From positions 3,286,001 to 3,350,000 of the forward strand of contig OY540821.1 in assembly GCA_961205875.1 (NCBI GenBank): 64,000 nt of DNA, given 5' to 3'. The position numbers and the translations under genes are program-made. Shown piece by piece: positions 36,181 to 48,025 of the stretch (the stretch's first letter is position 1; every line of letters begins with the position of its first letter). Under the pieces are notes generated by a model that saw only the letters and a list, made by a program, of their open reading frames with translations, ran no database searches and was not told the DNA's origin. The stretch is from Sialis fuliginosa (Eukaryota > Arthropoda > Insecta > Megaloptera > Sialidae).

Positions 36181-36499
36181 CAGGGTGTTAAAAAAATATA
36201 ACTTCAAAAATTCAACAAACATTTTTTAATCAAATTGGCCGAATTTCAAAAAATAGCATATCTACAAAAAGAAACTTCGGTAATTAAATTTTACCCTAAT
36301 TTTCAAGGGTCGATTTCGTCTCCTAAAAATTAGTGCCCTTAATTTTATCTGCATAACATTTGTACCAAGTTTTATCAAAATCAGTGACGGCTAAATGGTT
36401 ATTTTTTTTTTAAATATGACATTGATAAATTTTAGTCAGAATCGCATAATTAATTTTTTTATCGGGCAAAGATTTTTTCGTCTGTTATGAATTAACCTG
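36181..36499. mobile_element. TA-flanked short element, TIR CAGGGTGTTAA
   Basis: CAGGGTGTTAA at the left and TTAACCTG at the right are inverted, each bordered by TA within a TATATA context. At 319 bp with no ORF it is probably a mariner-type MITE. Confidence 0.5.
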
Positions 36500-36804
36500 T
36501 ATATATACAGAGCTTTCTTGTCTGTGGATAACTCGATGTAAATATTTCCATTATACAATACATACCATAGAGGCATAGATCATAGATAACATAATAAAGC
36601 TGTTAATCACTCATATAACACCTCATCAAGAAATTGTTTTTTTTAAATGTTTTTCGCTTTTAATTAATCATCTTTTATATGCAAAGATTTGTCTATGGAT
36701 CACACGATCTATTGCTATTACATAACATACTCGTAGATCATAGACAACATAATAAGGCTCTTAATTGTACGTGAAGAACCTGAATTTAATTTTATTAATT
36801 TTTT

Positions 36805-37775
36805 AACAGACTTCAAAAAAGAGGGAGGTTCTCAGATCGACAATATATATTTTTTATGTATGTTCGGATAAAACTCCGACAAATATGCTCCGATTTAGGC
36901 GATTTTTTATTAGTTTGAAAGATAATACCTCCAAGGTGGTCAATTAAGTTAAAGGCACCAGTTATGGCCGCTATAAGAGCAAGTTTTCGTTTTTTTTGGA
37001 TTAATGGGCTTGTTTTTAATAATTCTCATGAACTCATATTACTAATAAAACATGCAACTCTTCATTTAATCAATTTAATTACCAAAGTCCGCAAATATAG
37101 TTTGTTTTTTAATTATAGCCTTTTATTTTGTTCATGTTTCTTCTCCAGTAATGGCAAAGGTAAAACCATTAATGAGCACGCAGTGATGGACACTTGCTAA
37201 TGATTAAAAAATTATAAGTACTATGACACAAAATATATAAAAGAAAGAATCTTCAAATTTAGAACATTGTAGAGCAGTTGCTACGATAGTACAATATTTA
37301 TTAAATAAATTATACTAATAATTAGTTTAAATGTCCACCATTTTAACACCTATTGGTCGATTGTCATCGACTCACTCTGTAAGACAGTTAAATGTATATA
37401 GATTAATATTCAGAAATGGTAGTAATCAAATATCAACACATATTTCTAATTCAGTACATTTAATTAAAAATTTACCATTACTGGGGTTCTTGCCAAGACT
37501 GGTGCCACTACTTATAAACTTTATTAGAATCTGACCATGGACTTCAAAGAGAGAAACTCAAAAATAAAAAATAAAAAACTTAAAAAAACGAATTAAAAAA
37601 AAACACTGAAAAGTATATAATAATTAAAATTAATAGTTTTTGAAGTCGGTGCTAAGCCAATAAAAAACTTTTTAAGAAAGAAAAAAAAGAAAACCGGTTT
37701 CAAAAACTGTTACATTTAGTTATTCTATACTTTTTATGGTTTTTTGAAGTTGGTTTTTTATTTGACTTGTTGTGG
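36805..37775 (+). repeat. 'GACTTCAAAA' dispersed repeat interrupted by MITE-1
   Basis: The left part (ACAGACTTCAAAAAAGAGGG, AAACTCCGACAAATATGCTC) and the right part (TTATTAGAATCTGACCATGG, AACACTGAAAAGTATA, GTTTTTGAAGTCGG) are contiguous in the copy at 6830-7120. This shows that MITE-1 inserted into this copy. Class unknown; no ORF. Confidence 0.6.
36955..37508 (-). mobile_element. MITE-1 copy 5, nested
   Basis: It opens AAAGGCACCAGTTATGGCCG and ends GACTGGTGCCACTAC. The interior phrases are inverted relative to copy 1. The 78- and 67-codon frames in it match frames in copy 2 (7650-8249) only because the DNA is repeated. Confidence 0.75.
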
Positions 37776-38193
37776 ATCATCCTGTATATGCAAGGGGTAT
37801 CTTGCGTTCATTAATTTGAAAGGAGACCGTCCACGAAACTTCATCAGGGGTAGTAATTTCACGCAGTACCGGACGTGGATATAATTTACTTTATAATGTT
37901 AATAAAAATGTACATATTTTAGTAATATCTTGTTACTTATAAGGATATTTTGATATTTTTTAATATGAATTTTATTTTCCTCTTGGGGCTGCGGTGTAAT
38001 TTAAATTAAAGGGTGAATTTAATGTCTGAAACACTGATTTTTCAACATGAAATATTAACTCTCTGAAAAAAATATTTTATTATTTTAAATGATTTTGTTA
38101 AAATATTAATAATTTCTATCTATCTATATTTAGTTTTAAATTAATAATTTCTAAACAAGAAAATTTACTCTAGAGCCTCTATAAAAATAAATA

Positions 38194-38618
38194 AACTGAC
38201 ACCAGTTTTAACCATTTCATGATCAAATTATACTATTATTATACTATTATTCTATTTTCTCCAGTAATAGACAAAGTAAAAAACCAGTAATGGGTACCAA
38301 GTGATGGACAATTTCTAATGATTACAAAATGATAAATACTATGACACAAAAGTTATTAAATAAAGAATCATAAAATTAGAAACAATGTAAAGCAGATGCT
38401 ATGATAATATAATAATTAATAAATAGATTATACTAATAATTAGTTAAAACGTCCACCATTGGCTGATTGTCATCAAATTAAGCTGTTTTATAGTTAAGTG
38501 TCTATAGATTTTGATGCTGTAATGACAATATTCAAATATCTTATATTTATAATTTAGTACATTTAATTAAACAAGAGCGCAACACTGGAGTATGGTCCAG
38601 GACTGGTGCCAGTAACTT
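38194..38618 (-). mobile_element. MITE-1 copy 6
   Basis: It starts TGACACCAGTTTTAACC and ends GGACTGGTGCCAGTAAC, with the CCAGTAATAGACAAAGTAA and AGTGATGGACAA interior phrases. It is internally shortened relative to copy 5. Confidence 0.7.
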
Positions 38619-40362
38619 TTAATAAAATAGACTTTCAGAAAGCGTTTTGTTAAGAAAAAATATCAATTAGTATCTTTATCTGTTTGTAATTAATTTAAAA
38701 TTATACCTGAAATATTTTTTATTTTATCGACGAATTTTTTAAATGTTTTTATGATGCGCCCCTGGTTTTTCTCCATTCTTGTTAAGTCCAACCTGTGAAG
38801 TGAAAATCAAATATGCTTTTGGCGTAACGAACTCAATTTCAACTCTTTAAATTCAGCTTAGACTGGAATTTTGTTTAATTCATTGTAAAGTTCTTATATC
38901 GGTATAATTCAATTTTAATTGCGACTTAACCCGTCTAGCGTCTTTCATTTATTAACGGCGGGTGATTTTATTTCGATAGAAACAGTTAAATCATTTTTTA
39001 ATTCTTTATTTCGATATAATTTAAAATTCTGTGTGCTTACTGCTGTGTTTGTTTTGTCTTACGTACTGCCCTACTCTTAAAGTTATATATATAACTTAAA
39101 CGAATACCCCAAATACTGTGCGATAGTGAAAATTCCAGAGTAATAGGTTAAGTAGTATCAATAGTGAATTTTTTATACGTGTATAATTTTACTGCTCACC
39201 CCTTTAATGGAGTAGAGTTATCATACATAGCTTTAACAAAATCTAGTGTTTTTGGGTTTATTTTCCTAACCATCAAACTCCCATCCAAATCGGTTCAGTA
39301 GTTTTTGAGTAAAGTCTTAAAAAATTATCGAAATATGAATAAAAAATGAAAACATATTTTTTGAATATAAATTCAAATACACTCTACCTCTCAATATCTT
39401 TCCCCATTTACCCCACGTCTAATCTCCTGTACAAGATACTTCCAGTGGAATCAATCATCCCTCCTCCTTCCCTACTAACCTCCCCCTCCCTCCACTATCT
39501 ACTTCACAAAAGGCAGCAATAGATACAGTCTTTTTGATGAAGACAGATTACAGCTTGTAGCAAACCGATTATATTGTATCTATCGACTACACAAAATCGG
39601 ACAAGTAATTCAATTTTGAGTAGTTACGAAGCACTCGTGTCGTTAATTTTGATTATAAACGTTACATGATAAACGGTACTGCCCAGTTTCACGGACGATA
39701 GGTAGTCAACCCATAATTCAAGTAAAAATGTTTGAAATAAAGTAAGTTTATGTGTGCCTAGGTTAAAAATTTAAAAAAAGTGATAATTCTTAATAAAATA
39801 TAAACAATAAAGTTGTAATTTCGAATTGTTGTCCAAGTAAAAATGGAATTAAACTGTGGAAATTTTTTTTACGTGTATTGTCTACATTGGCAATATTTCA
39901 CCATCTTAAATTTTCCCAAATAAGTGGACAAAATCATAAAATTTATCTGTTAAAAATTAGGTTCGTTTTTATTATAATTTTACAAATTGTGAAAAACATT
40001 AAAAAGGAAAAGTCAATATTGAAAATACCAATAATACGTATATAATGAATGGAAATCATAATAGAAAATCCCCGAAAATGATTCAACGAGAAAATGATGA
40101 AAAATTTAAAAAGAATCAGTACGGAAAAGAAGAATAAGATAAAATACATCTTCTTCGGGCGGAAAATAATCTCAGGTTTCATTTTAGCTTCATGTATTAT
40201 TCATACGGCCATCAATCTTGCGTCTGTTCTTTAGCGTAAATAAAAAGTGTGCTTAGATTAGAAACAACCACTAATTACGATCCATAGACAATGTTCAATG
40301 AATAAATAACATCTTGCTGTTGTGGCCACCGTATGAATTTATCTATGATTAATTATCTACTA
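38619..40362. other. gene-free stretch with a pyrimidine-rich patch
   Basis: No coding frame is convincing. Between about 39370 and 39500 the plus strand is C/T-rich (CCCTCCTCCTTCCCTACTAA and similar). 39230-39320 carries the generic AAATCGGTTCAGTAG phrase of insect repeats. The 79-codon minus frame at 39943 is A/T-rich and without a motif. Confidence 0.35.
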
Positions 40363-40720
40363 TATATAACGAAGTGCCCTGACTGACTGATAATCATTTT
40401 TTTGACCATTTCCACTCATCGGAGAACCTTGAAATTTGATATATATATTCCTTGGGGGTAAAAAATAACAACTAGTGGGCCTTTTTTGAAAAAGTTTATA
40501 AATGGGGTGACAAGGGGCCCCCAATTTTTCAAAAAAAAAGTTAGAATTTTTTTATTTTTTTTTTTATATTCCTTGGGCGATATAATGTAAGGTTCAAATT
40601 TCAGATTTAAAAAAAATGAAAAAAAAAAGAAAAAAAAAGTTTTGATGTAAAAAAGTATCAAAACGAAAACCGATATTAGATTTTTTTAATTTTTTTCAAA
40701 TACTTTGGTTAATTGACAAC
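40363..40720 (+). mobile_element. possible Helitron 5' end
   Basis: TCTACTATATATAACGAAGT after A, followed by GACTGACTGA and a CACTCATCGGAGAACC phrase, resembles Helitron 5' ends elsewhere in the window. No matching 3' hairpin and CTAG are identified. Confidence 0.3.
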
Positions 40721-41700
40721 CATGAACCCGTGTCTGATTTTTGAAAAAGATATGTTAAAGAGGAGAAAATAAACAAAATACGTTTACATATAATGCGCTT
40801 TAAGCATTTACTAAATTAATTGCAAATGTCGTAACTATGGATACATTGTATTTTATTGATTATTTTAAAAAATTTTAAATGTCAGTGGCCATTTAAAATT
40901 TTGAAGTGAACAATAAAATATAACAAAAAAGAAATATAAAGAACATAACGAATGAAAAAATATGCAGAACTCTAATGTAATATATAATTAAAATTTTCAT
41001 AAATAAATTTGACAAAAAAATTGAAGACAAACAATTACAGCATTCGGACACAATTCGACCAACATTCGGCGATAGATATGTGTTCCCGGTACAAATAAAA
41101 ATTAAGTAGGTATATAATGACATTTTTTAAATCTTAAGTCATTGAATTATCAATATTTTTACTTTCATAGGTATAGGTATTTTATTATATTTATTTGTAA
41201 TCATAAATATCAGAAGAATTTATATAATTTCAAATTAACATTGTAATTTTAAATGATATTATTTTAATTGTTGTTTGAAACTGTATATCTGTCATCTTTA
41301 CCCAATGTACTAACCTAAAATGTACATTTACAAAATTAAAACAAGATGTTGATTTATTGCAAATTGTTACGAAAGCTTCATTCAATTGACAAGACCTATA
41401 TTTGATTGTAATTAATTAATTAATTGTACAAAGGGTGTACGAGTATCTACAAGAGCTAATAATGTATTTATATAGACACATTGATGAATTTTTGAAAGAC
41501 ACGAGCAGAAAAACCAAAAATGAAATTATTTTTAATATTCATAAAATGTTCAAATCATGTAAGTACATGATGTAATACAATACATGTACCAGAAGTCATA
41601 AAATAATTTTTTGTCGTTGTCATATCAGAAACAAATGTCATAATATGTATTTAGTATGCAATATATTTTCATACGACAAGAGTTGAAAACGCATCGTAAA
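40721..41700. other. gene-free A/T-rich stretch
   Basis: No element ends or tandem structure recognised. Minus-strand frames here are short and made of Lys/Phe/Ile from base composition. Confidence 0.4.
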
Positions 41701-41708
41701 CAAATATA

Positions 41709-41997
41709 CAGGTAATCCTCGACTTATAATTGTCTTTGTCTCTTTCTTACATGCACATATTACATAAATGAAACAAACAGTTCCGGGAATTTCCCAAAAA
41801 TGTAATTTATTATTATTTATGTAGATATTTTTGGGAACCCGCAACTGTTTGTTATGTATAGAAAATGCGATTCGCTTCACATCAAGGAAAACGTCCAAAG
41901 CAAAAATATGTACATATTGTACGTGTTAACTTACAACTTATTCCATTTACGATCGATGTTTAGAAACCTATCTCGGTTGTAAGTCGAGGAATACCTG
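41709..41997. mobile_element. TA-flanked MITE, 289 bp, TIR CAGGTAATCCTCGACTTAT
   Basis: CAGGTAATCCTCGACTTATA at the left matches TAAGTCGAGGAATACCTG at the right, and TA borders both ends (41707-41708 and 41998-41999). The ends resemble pogo/Tigger-type elements. No ORF of its own. Confidence 0.85.
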
Positions 41998-41999
41998 TA

Positions 42000-42985
42000 C
42001 TACGATATATAACGTATGTCTTATCAGTTTAAGCGTAAAAAATATCAAAGTTAATATTCAATGTTTTTAAATGCTGCGAGAAGTTCAAACATGCTTGACT
42101 GATTTAAATTTACTTTTTTCCTTATTTTATATATTACTTACAAAATAACCAAGACGTTCCATTAAAATTTCAGGATTTGTGAAGTGTTCTGTCGTAGGAA
42201 AAGTTTAGGAAGCACTGTTCTACATCATACTTCAATATCAACCAAATTGAGTTATTGAGGGTAAAAAATATATTGAAAAAACCTCATAGATAAACCATAT
42301 TTAGTTTGTGCAATAAAGTTTTAACAGGTACGATTTTTCTAAAATATCTTAAAATTAATAAAATTAAAATTGATAAAAGCCCAGCTCTAATGAATAAATA
42401 AGAAAGCACTCCGTCACAGCACTATATTATTCCGTCGCGGGAAAGTACCTACCATATAGGCCAGTCAGGATCCACTCAGGGCTAGCTACGTCACTGGTTA
42501 CGATACTATATTATTGTTGGTTACGATATTTCATAAAACAGATATCGGTGCTTAGAATACATTGTCTGGAGGAATACGATAAAAGTTTTAACAGATTTTT
42601 TAGCGGAAAAGAGAATTTTGTCGCTTTTATATGAGATTTTTAGAATCGATAACTCAATTTCGCAAAAAGTGTATCTTACGATACTTTGCCTTGGAGGGGA
42701 CGATATAGAAATAATTTAACCAGGTATGTTATAATTTAGGTATATAAAAACATAGTACCTAGCCATGGAATACGGAATTTTATAATTTACGGTTTCAATA
42801 TTTTATTTTATTAATTTAGGTTACTATGATTATGTCTCTTTAAAATATTTTGTCGAACAATTAAATGATTTTTGACACATATTAACAATTAAATATTTTG
42901 AAATGCCTATATTGATTGAAAATTTAAATATGAAGAAACATTTCACTTCTATGAAAGGTAAAATATCGAAATTAATTATTAGGTC
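42000..42985. other. gene-free stretch
   Basis: Nothing recognised except short similarities within itself (GGTTACGATACTATATTATT followed by GTTGGTTACGATA near 42500). Confidence 0.35.
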
Positions 42986-42992
42986 TGGTGTA

Positions 42993-43072
42993 AATTTTTC
43001 GAAACACAATTTTTCGAATCACAATTTTTCAAATCAAAATTCTTCGAATGAACAATTTTTCGAAAAATTTAA
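42993..43072 (+). repeat. 16-bp tandem repeat, about five units
   Basis: Units of the form AATTTTTCGAATCACA repeat in degenerate form. They sit in a 64-codon frame as (NFS)n-like text, but this reflects the repeat, not a protein. Confidence 0.6.
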
Positions 43073-43141
43073 GTTTTATTGTTCAAATTTTAATTAGTTA
43101 ATAAAATATTAAGTAAAGTAATATTTGGACATTTTACGATA

Positions 43142-44599
43142 TCCATACTAATATTATAAATGCGAAAGTGTGTTTGTCTGTCTGTTTTCTGTTTGTTACC
43201 TTTTCACGGCTAAACCGCTTTACCGATTTTGATGAAATTTGGCAGTGAGATAGCTTGCATCCCGAGGACGGACATAGGCTATTTCGTATCTTAAAAATTC
43301 AACCCCTAAGAAATTGCAAGGGGGTAGAAATTTTTTAATTTTTTTTAGTAATTATTATTTTACCCCCCGATACATATGAAGGGTTGTAAGTGGTTTTATT
43401 CGATCCGGCGGGAAAAATACCACGGGGGCGTAGGTTTTAGGGGGCAAAACAACCCTCTATCTCGCATAGGAGCCGAGATATTTACGATTTTGTATAATGA
43501 AAGAAAACTAAAAATAAGAAAAATTTAATATTTTACCCCCTGTCACATATGAAGAGTTGTAATTAATTACATTCGATCTGGCGGGCAAAAATACTACGGA
43601 AGAGGGATTATTAGGGGGACAAAACAACCCCTTATCTTACATAGGAGTCGCGACTTATATTATAAATGCGAAAGTGTATCTCTCAGTCTGTCTATTTGTT
43701 ACCTGTTCACGACTAAACTGCTTTACCGATTTTGATGAAATTTGGCAGTGAGATAGCTTGCATCCCGAGGACGGACATAGGCTATTTCGTATCTTAAAAA
43801 TTCAACCCCTAAGAAATTGCAAGGGGGTGGAAAATTTTTAATTTTTTTTTAGTAATTATTATTTTACCCCCCGATACATATGAAGGGTTGTAAGTGGTTT
43901 TATTTGATCCGGTGGGAAAAATACCACGGGGGCGTAGGTTTTAGGGGGCAAATCAACCCTCTATCTCGCATAGGAGCCGAGATATTTACGATTTTGTATA
44001 ATGAAAGAAAACTAAAAATAAGAAAAATTTAATATTTTACCCCCTGTCACATATGAAGAGTTGTAATTGATTACATTCGATCTGGCGGGCAAAAATACTA
44101 CGGAAGAGGGATTATTAGGGGGACAAAACAACCCCTTATCTTACATAGGAGTCGCGACTTATATTATAAATGCGAAAGTGTATCTCTCAGTCTGTCTATT
44201 TGTTACCTGTTCACGACTAAACTGCTTTACCGATTTTGATGAAATTTGGCAGTGAGATGGCTTACATCCCAAGGACGGATTAAGGCTATTTCATATCTCG
44301 AAAATTCAACCCCTAAGGAATTGCAAGGGGGAGGAAAATTTTAAATTTTTTTTAGTAATTAATATTTTACCCGTTACATATGAAGGGTTGTAAGTGGTTT
44401 TATTCGATCCAGCGGGAAAAATACCACGGGGGTGGGGGTTTTAGGGCGGAAAAACCCCTCTATCTCGCATAGGAGCCGACACATTTACGATTTTGTATAA
44501 TTAAAGAAAACTAAAAATAAGATAAATTTAATATTTTACCCCCTGTCACATATGAAGGGTTTCGAAATCCACGCGAGCGAAGTCGCGGGTAGCAGCTAG
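43142..44599 (+). mobile_element. non-autonomous Helitron, 1458 bp, with a 505-bp internal triplication
   Basis: The 5' end TCCATACTAATATTATAAAT follows A. The 3' end CACGCGAGCGAAGTCGCGGG plus TAGCAGCTAG precedes T and contains the Helitron hairpin. Internally the phrase TATTATAAATGCGAAAGTG starts at 43152, 43658 and 44162, so a ~505-bp block is present three times. The first two blocks are nearly identical. No Rep/helicase frame. Confidence 0.9.
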
Positions 44600-44633
44600 T
44601 AGATACATAAAATACCATTCATTTTATTTATTA

Positions 44634-45682
44634 CCAGCTGTTACTCGTGACTTCGTCAGGTTAGATAATACAGATTTCTGTTATGATAGTCGATAAAATA
44701 GGTTTTTAATTTCGCATTTGCACAATGGATGTCATTAAGGTAGTAGTCTGGTAACTTATGCCTATTTTCATGACTTCTTTGGAGGGTGATTTTTTATAGG
44801 AAAATAAAAATGAATTATCTTTAATATTTAGAGTGTTTTTATTTACATATTGAAAATATAAAAAAAAAATTATTTGAAAAAATTTAATAGTTTATTACTA
44901 TTATTATTGTCACTCAAAAAAAATGCACGTGGGTGGCCCGGGTGATTTTGGCTCTTGATGTTATCTGAAATCAAATATTCTTGATTATTCTTAATCTATA
45001 GACATGTCATTCTGGTCGGAACTACTGAAGTTAAATTTCAAGGGTAAATAACAAAATGGCGGACTTTGAAAAAAAAAGTCCTTTTATTTTAGCAAAGAAA
45101 GGGTTGTAAAATAAAAAGTTAGGGGTGAAAAAAATTCTCGTTAGTACCGACGAGAACTATAAGTGTGTAGAACAGCCTGTTAAAATTTGAAAGCAATCGG
45201 TTCAGTAGAAAAAAAGTTAGGACCCGGGCCGACCAGAAAAACAATGTTTTGAGAAAAACGCGTTTAAAGTTCAACAACAAATTTTTATAAGTAAACATAC
45301 TTACGTCAATCGTCTATGCCTGGAGCGTATAATATGCCTTCATCCTCTTCATAGGCATCGTTATAACTCCCGAAATATTTCGAATTTCTGTCTGAAATTT
45401 TCACAGTATATTCTCAAGACATTGTACTTTCAAATTAAGCAAAAAAAAAATTTCGATTTTTTGAACCCAAGTTACCAGACTACTACCTTAAACTAACCTA
45501 ACCGATCGGGCGTTAAAAAGTTATTATTTTATCTAATAATTTTTTTGGGATACAAAGTAGCTTAAGTCCTTCTTCAGGATGCAAACTGTCTCTTTGCCAA
45601 ACTTTATCAAAATCGGTTTAGCAATTTAGCCGTGAAAAGGAAGCAAACAGACACACTTTGGCATTTATAATATTATTATGGA
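44634..45682 (-). mobile_element. non-autonomous Helitron split by a TTAA element
   Basis: On the minus strand it begins TCCATAATAATATTATAAAT after A and ends GAGTAACAGCTGG before T, fitting the CTRR rule. Without the nested insertion it is about 300 bp. It is the same family as 43142-44599, lying head to head just downstream. Confidence 0.8.
44739..45487. mobile_element. TTAA-flanked element, 749 bp, nested in a Helitron
   Basis: GGTAGTAGTCTGGTAACTT and AAGTTACCAGACTACTACC are perfect 19-bp inverted ends, flanked by exact TTAA (44735-44738 and 45488-45491). Shared internal phrases (AACGCGTTTAAAGTT, TGTCTGAAATTTTCA) relate it to 30121-30763. No transposase ORF. TTAA specificity suggests a piggyBac-type source (inference). 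Confidence 0.9.
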
Positions 45683-45973
45683 TATAGTTTAAATAAACTG
45701 ACAGATGACAATTAAAATTTTTTTTTAAAGTGATCATATTGTAAGTAATTCGACCTAAACCCCCCTCCCAAAAAAAAATTTATACAGACAGAATCTACAG
45801 ATTTATACAAAATAATTTACAACGAATGTAAAAAATTTTTAATGGTGGATCGAAGATATTATTTTAAGGGGGAACATATGAGTAGAGGATGGAAAAAATA
45901 GGTGAATTTTGGGAATTATTATCTCAAAAACTATTTGTTCAATTTAATCCAGGTTTGTTATATTGAAAAGTAA

Positions 45974-46045
45974 ATAAGGTACTGGCACCAGTTTTGGATA
46001 TAACCCCAGTAATGGCTATTTTTAAATTAAATGTACTGAATTAAA
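45974..46045 (+). mobile_element. MITE-1 left-end fragment
   Basis: AAGGTACTGGCACCAGTTTT to TAAATGTACTGAATT matches the first 70 bp of other copies, then diverges. Confidence 0.65.
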
Positions 46046-46515
46046 AAAAATTGTTGATATACCCTTTGAATCAATTTGGGATTTTGAAATGTTGTAAAGG
46101 TATATTTTATGAAATGGTGGTTGCCCTCCGAGACAAAATGGTGTCATAAGTACCTCTAAATATATTGATTGACAGATTATCAAAAAAAAAAAATATTTTG
46201 TCAGGTTGAAAGTTACATGGAATGTAACTTCTAAAAAAAACACAGCGAAATATATGCAAAGGAATGTTTTGCATGCTTACCCGGCTATAGCCTTTCATAG
46301 TTATATCACAATGAGTTCTCCAGATATTAAATAGAAAACTAATAAACATAGGTGACCCCCTTTTACCGCTTACTATTCAAAGATTGTAGCCAACTTATTT
46401 AAAAGGTTATGACTTTTTTATTGATTTTTTTAATTGCATGTGTATTATAATATATAAAATATGGTTTTATATTGTTTAATTACCCCCACATCCACTATAA
46501 AAACCCAAAAAGTAC
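46046..46515. other. unassigned stretch
   Basis: Two overlapping minus frames of 73 and 80 codons (46022-46349) have no motif. The phrase GAGTTCTCCAGATATTAAAT is shared with about 6296 in the downstream XKR gene's intron 2, so part of this is repeat. A TATA-like CTATAAAAACCC lies at 46495. Confidence 0.35.
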
Positions 46516-46518
46516 GAT

Positions 46519-46779
46519 GTGAAAAATTCTAAAAAAAAAAATCTTAAACTTCTGAGCGAAGGAGAACAACAAAAATTGTACCAGAAATTACGTAAAGTAA
46601 TCATTAATACGGATAGCTATAATATTTTTGTTTGTTCCAATAATACCGTCGGTTATGTGTTACATAAAAATATTTTGACAGATTTAATGGCCCGCGGCAA
46701 AACTGAAATGGCCCTTGTGTGGAAAATAAAACAGGCGATAGGAAAACGCAATCCCATTATCGGAAAATGTTGTGTCTGA
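46519..46779 (+). CDS. unrecognised 86-codon open frame without an ATG start
   Basis: The frame starts at a GTG and is preceded in frame by TAA. The only ATG nearby (46517) is followed at once by TGA. The first in-frame ATG is at the LMARGK residue, about two thirds along. The peptide is basic and of normal composition (LLSEGEQQKLYQKLRK, VGYVLHKN, TEMALVWKIKQAIGKRNP), unlike the surrounding repeat frames, and is less A/T-rich. A TATA-like CTATAAAAACCC sits 20 bp upstream. It could be an internal exon, a decayed gene, or part of a transposon or integrated foreign sequence. I do not recognise the family. Confidence 0.25.
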   Translation: MKNSKKKNLKLLSEGEQQKLYQKLRKVIINTDSYNIFVCSNNTVGYVLHKNILTDLMARGKTEMALVWKIKQAIGKRNPIIGKCCV

Positions 46780-46989
46780 AGTGAAATTGGACTTTTCCTG
46801 CTTCGGAAAATGGTTTATCAGTTTTATTTTTTCGTAAATAGCTTACATACGTGGCCTTAGAAAATAAATATATACTATTTTAACTCATATGGGGATGAAA
46901 AACGTGATATGTAATTTTGGTGACATAGAACTCTGCAGCTATAAACCGCAGTCGTGTTAATTTGTACTGACATCAGATTTAGACACATT

Positions 46990-47033
46990 AAAAGCAAGGT
47001 ATACTGTTTTTTGAAATTGATGGGCTTCTTTTT
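46990..47033 (-). mobile_element. MITE-1 fragment (inverted)
   Basis: AAGCAAGGTATACTGTTTTTTG followed by GATGGGCTTC is the inverted text of the right end of the family; both ends are missing. Confidence 0.5.
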
Positions 47034-47992
47034 ACTTTTTTATACCATGTATATGAAATATACATATAGTATAAGTAAGTATAGTGAAGCCGATTTTTTT
47101 CGAACTCCGGATTTTGACGGAATTATCTATTTTGACCTTCCCTGAATCCATTCTGACTATTTTCGCCATGATGTCTGTGTGTCCGTCTGTCGGTCTGTCT
47201 GTCTGTCTGTAAGCGCTGTAACTCAAATACGACAAATCGTTGAAGGTTGATATTTTATATTTAAAATTAATTTAGGGCTGGGAAGAAAACGTCCTATTTT
47301 TGAAAACGATCTTTCAACCGGATACGGATGTTTACCTACGTCGATTTTTTAATTTTTTGAATTACTCTGAAACAGTGCGAAATAGAGAAAAATGGTCAAG
47401 TTAAAAAATGTAGGTAATATCTATATCTATAATAATTTATGCTCTATTCATTTTTTTATAAAAACGAATTTTTGAAGAAAAAAAATTTATTATAATTCAA
47501 ATGGTTCATAACAGAGGAGAAATATCTGCCATGAGTGTCATGGGACTTTCTTATACGTATTACAGAGATTGAACAGTGTGTGTATTTGCCGTAGGTAACA
47601 TGGGACTTTCTTATACGTAATACTGAGAGTGAACTGTGTAGGTGAATCTAAATAATTACATAAAAAAATTATTTCTGGCTAAATCATAAATGTTGGAAAA
47701 AAATGTATGGGGAATAAATTATAGATAATAACATACTCGACATTTTTTATCTAAAACATTTTTTTCTTATTTCAAAAATAATTCAAAAATCCAAAAATTT
47801 ACAGTAAACATCAGTTTTCAGTTATTACGTTAAAAAAATCACTTGTTATATAAATATAAAATTATTGATTTTGTTCTATCTTGTTAGTTTGTTAGAAATG
47901 TTTTAATAAACAAAGAATCACGTATACAATTCACTGTTAGGTTAGGTTAGGTTAGGTATAAGAAAGTCCCGTGGTTCCCAAGGCAGATATTT
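47034..47992 (+). repeat. interspersed repeat F, copy 2, with (TTAGG)4 near its end
   Basis: Colinear with 18891-19664, but with an extra ~190 bp at about 47515-47700 that carries GGGACTTTCTTATACGTA twice. These are inverted versions of the right end TATAAGAAAGTCCC. The segment 47519-47992 therefore looks like a smaller element with inverted ends. GTTAGGTTAGGTTAGGTTAG at about 47937-47957 holds four TTAGG units; copy 1 has two. Confidence 0.65.
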
Positions 47993-48025
47993 TGTTATTC
48001 TCATCAAGTCTTGCTACTTATAAAA

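Noticed and set aside
36964..37534. Frames of 67-87 codons shared between 7650-8249 and 36964-37534
   Set aside because: Both lie in MITE-1 copies and include the terminal repeat; the similarity is that of the DNA element.
46495..46518. TATA-like CTATAAAAACCC as promoter of the 46519 frame
   Set aside because: In A/T-rich DNA such matches are common, and the ATG that follows is stopped at once, so I did not annotate a promoter.
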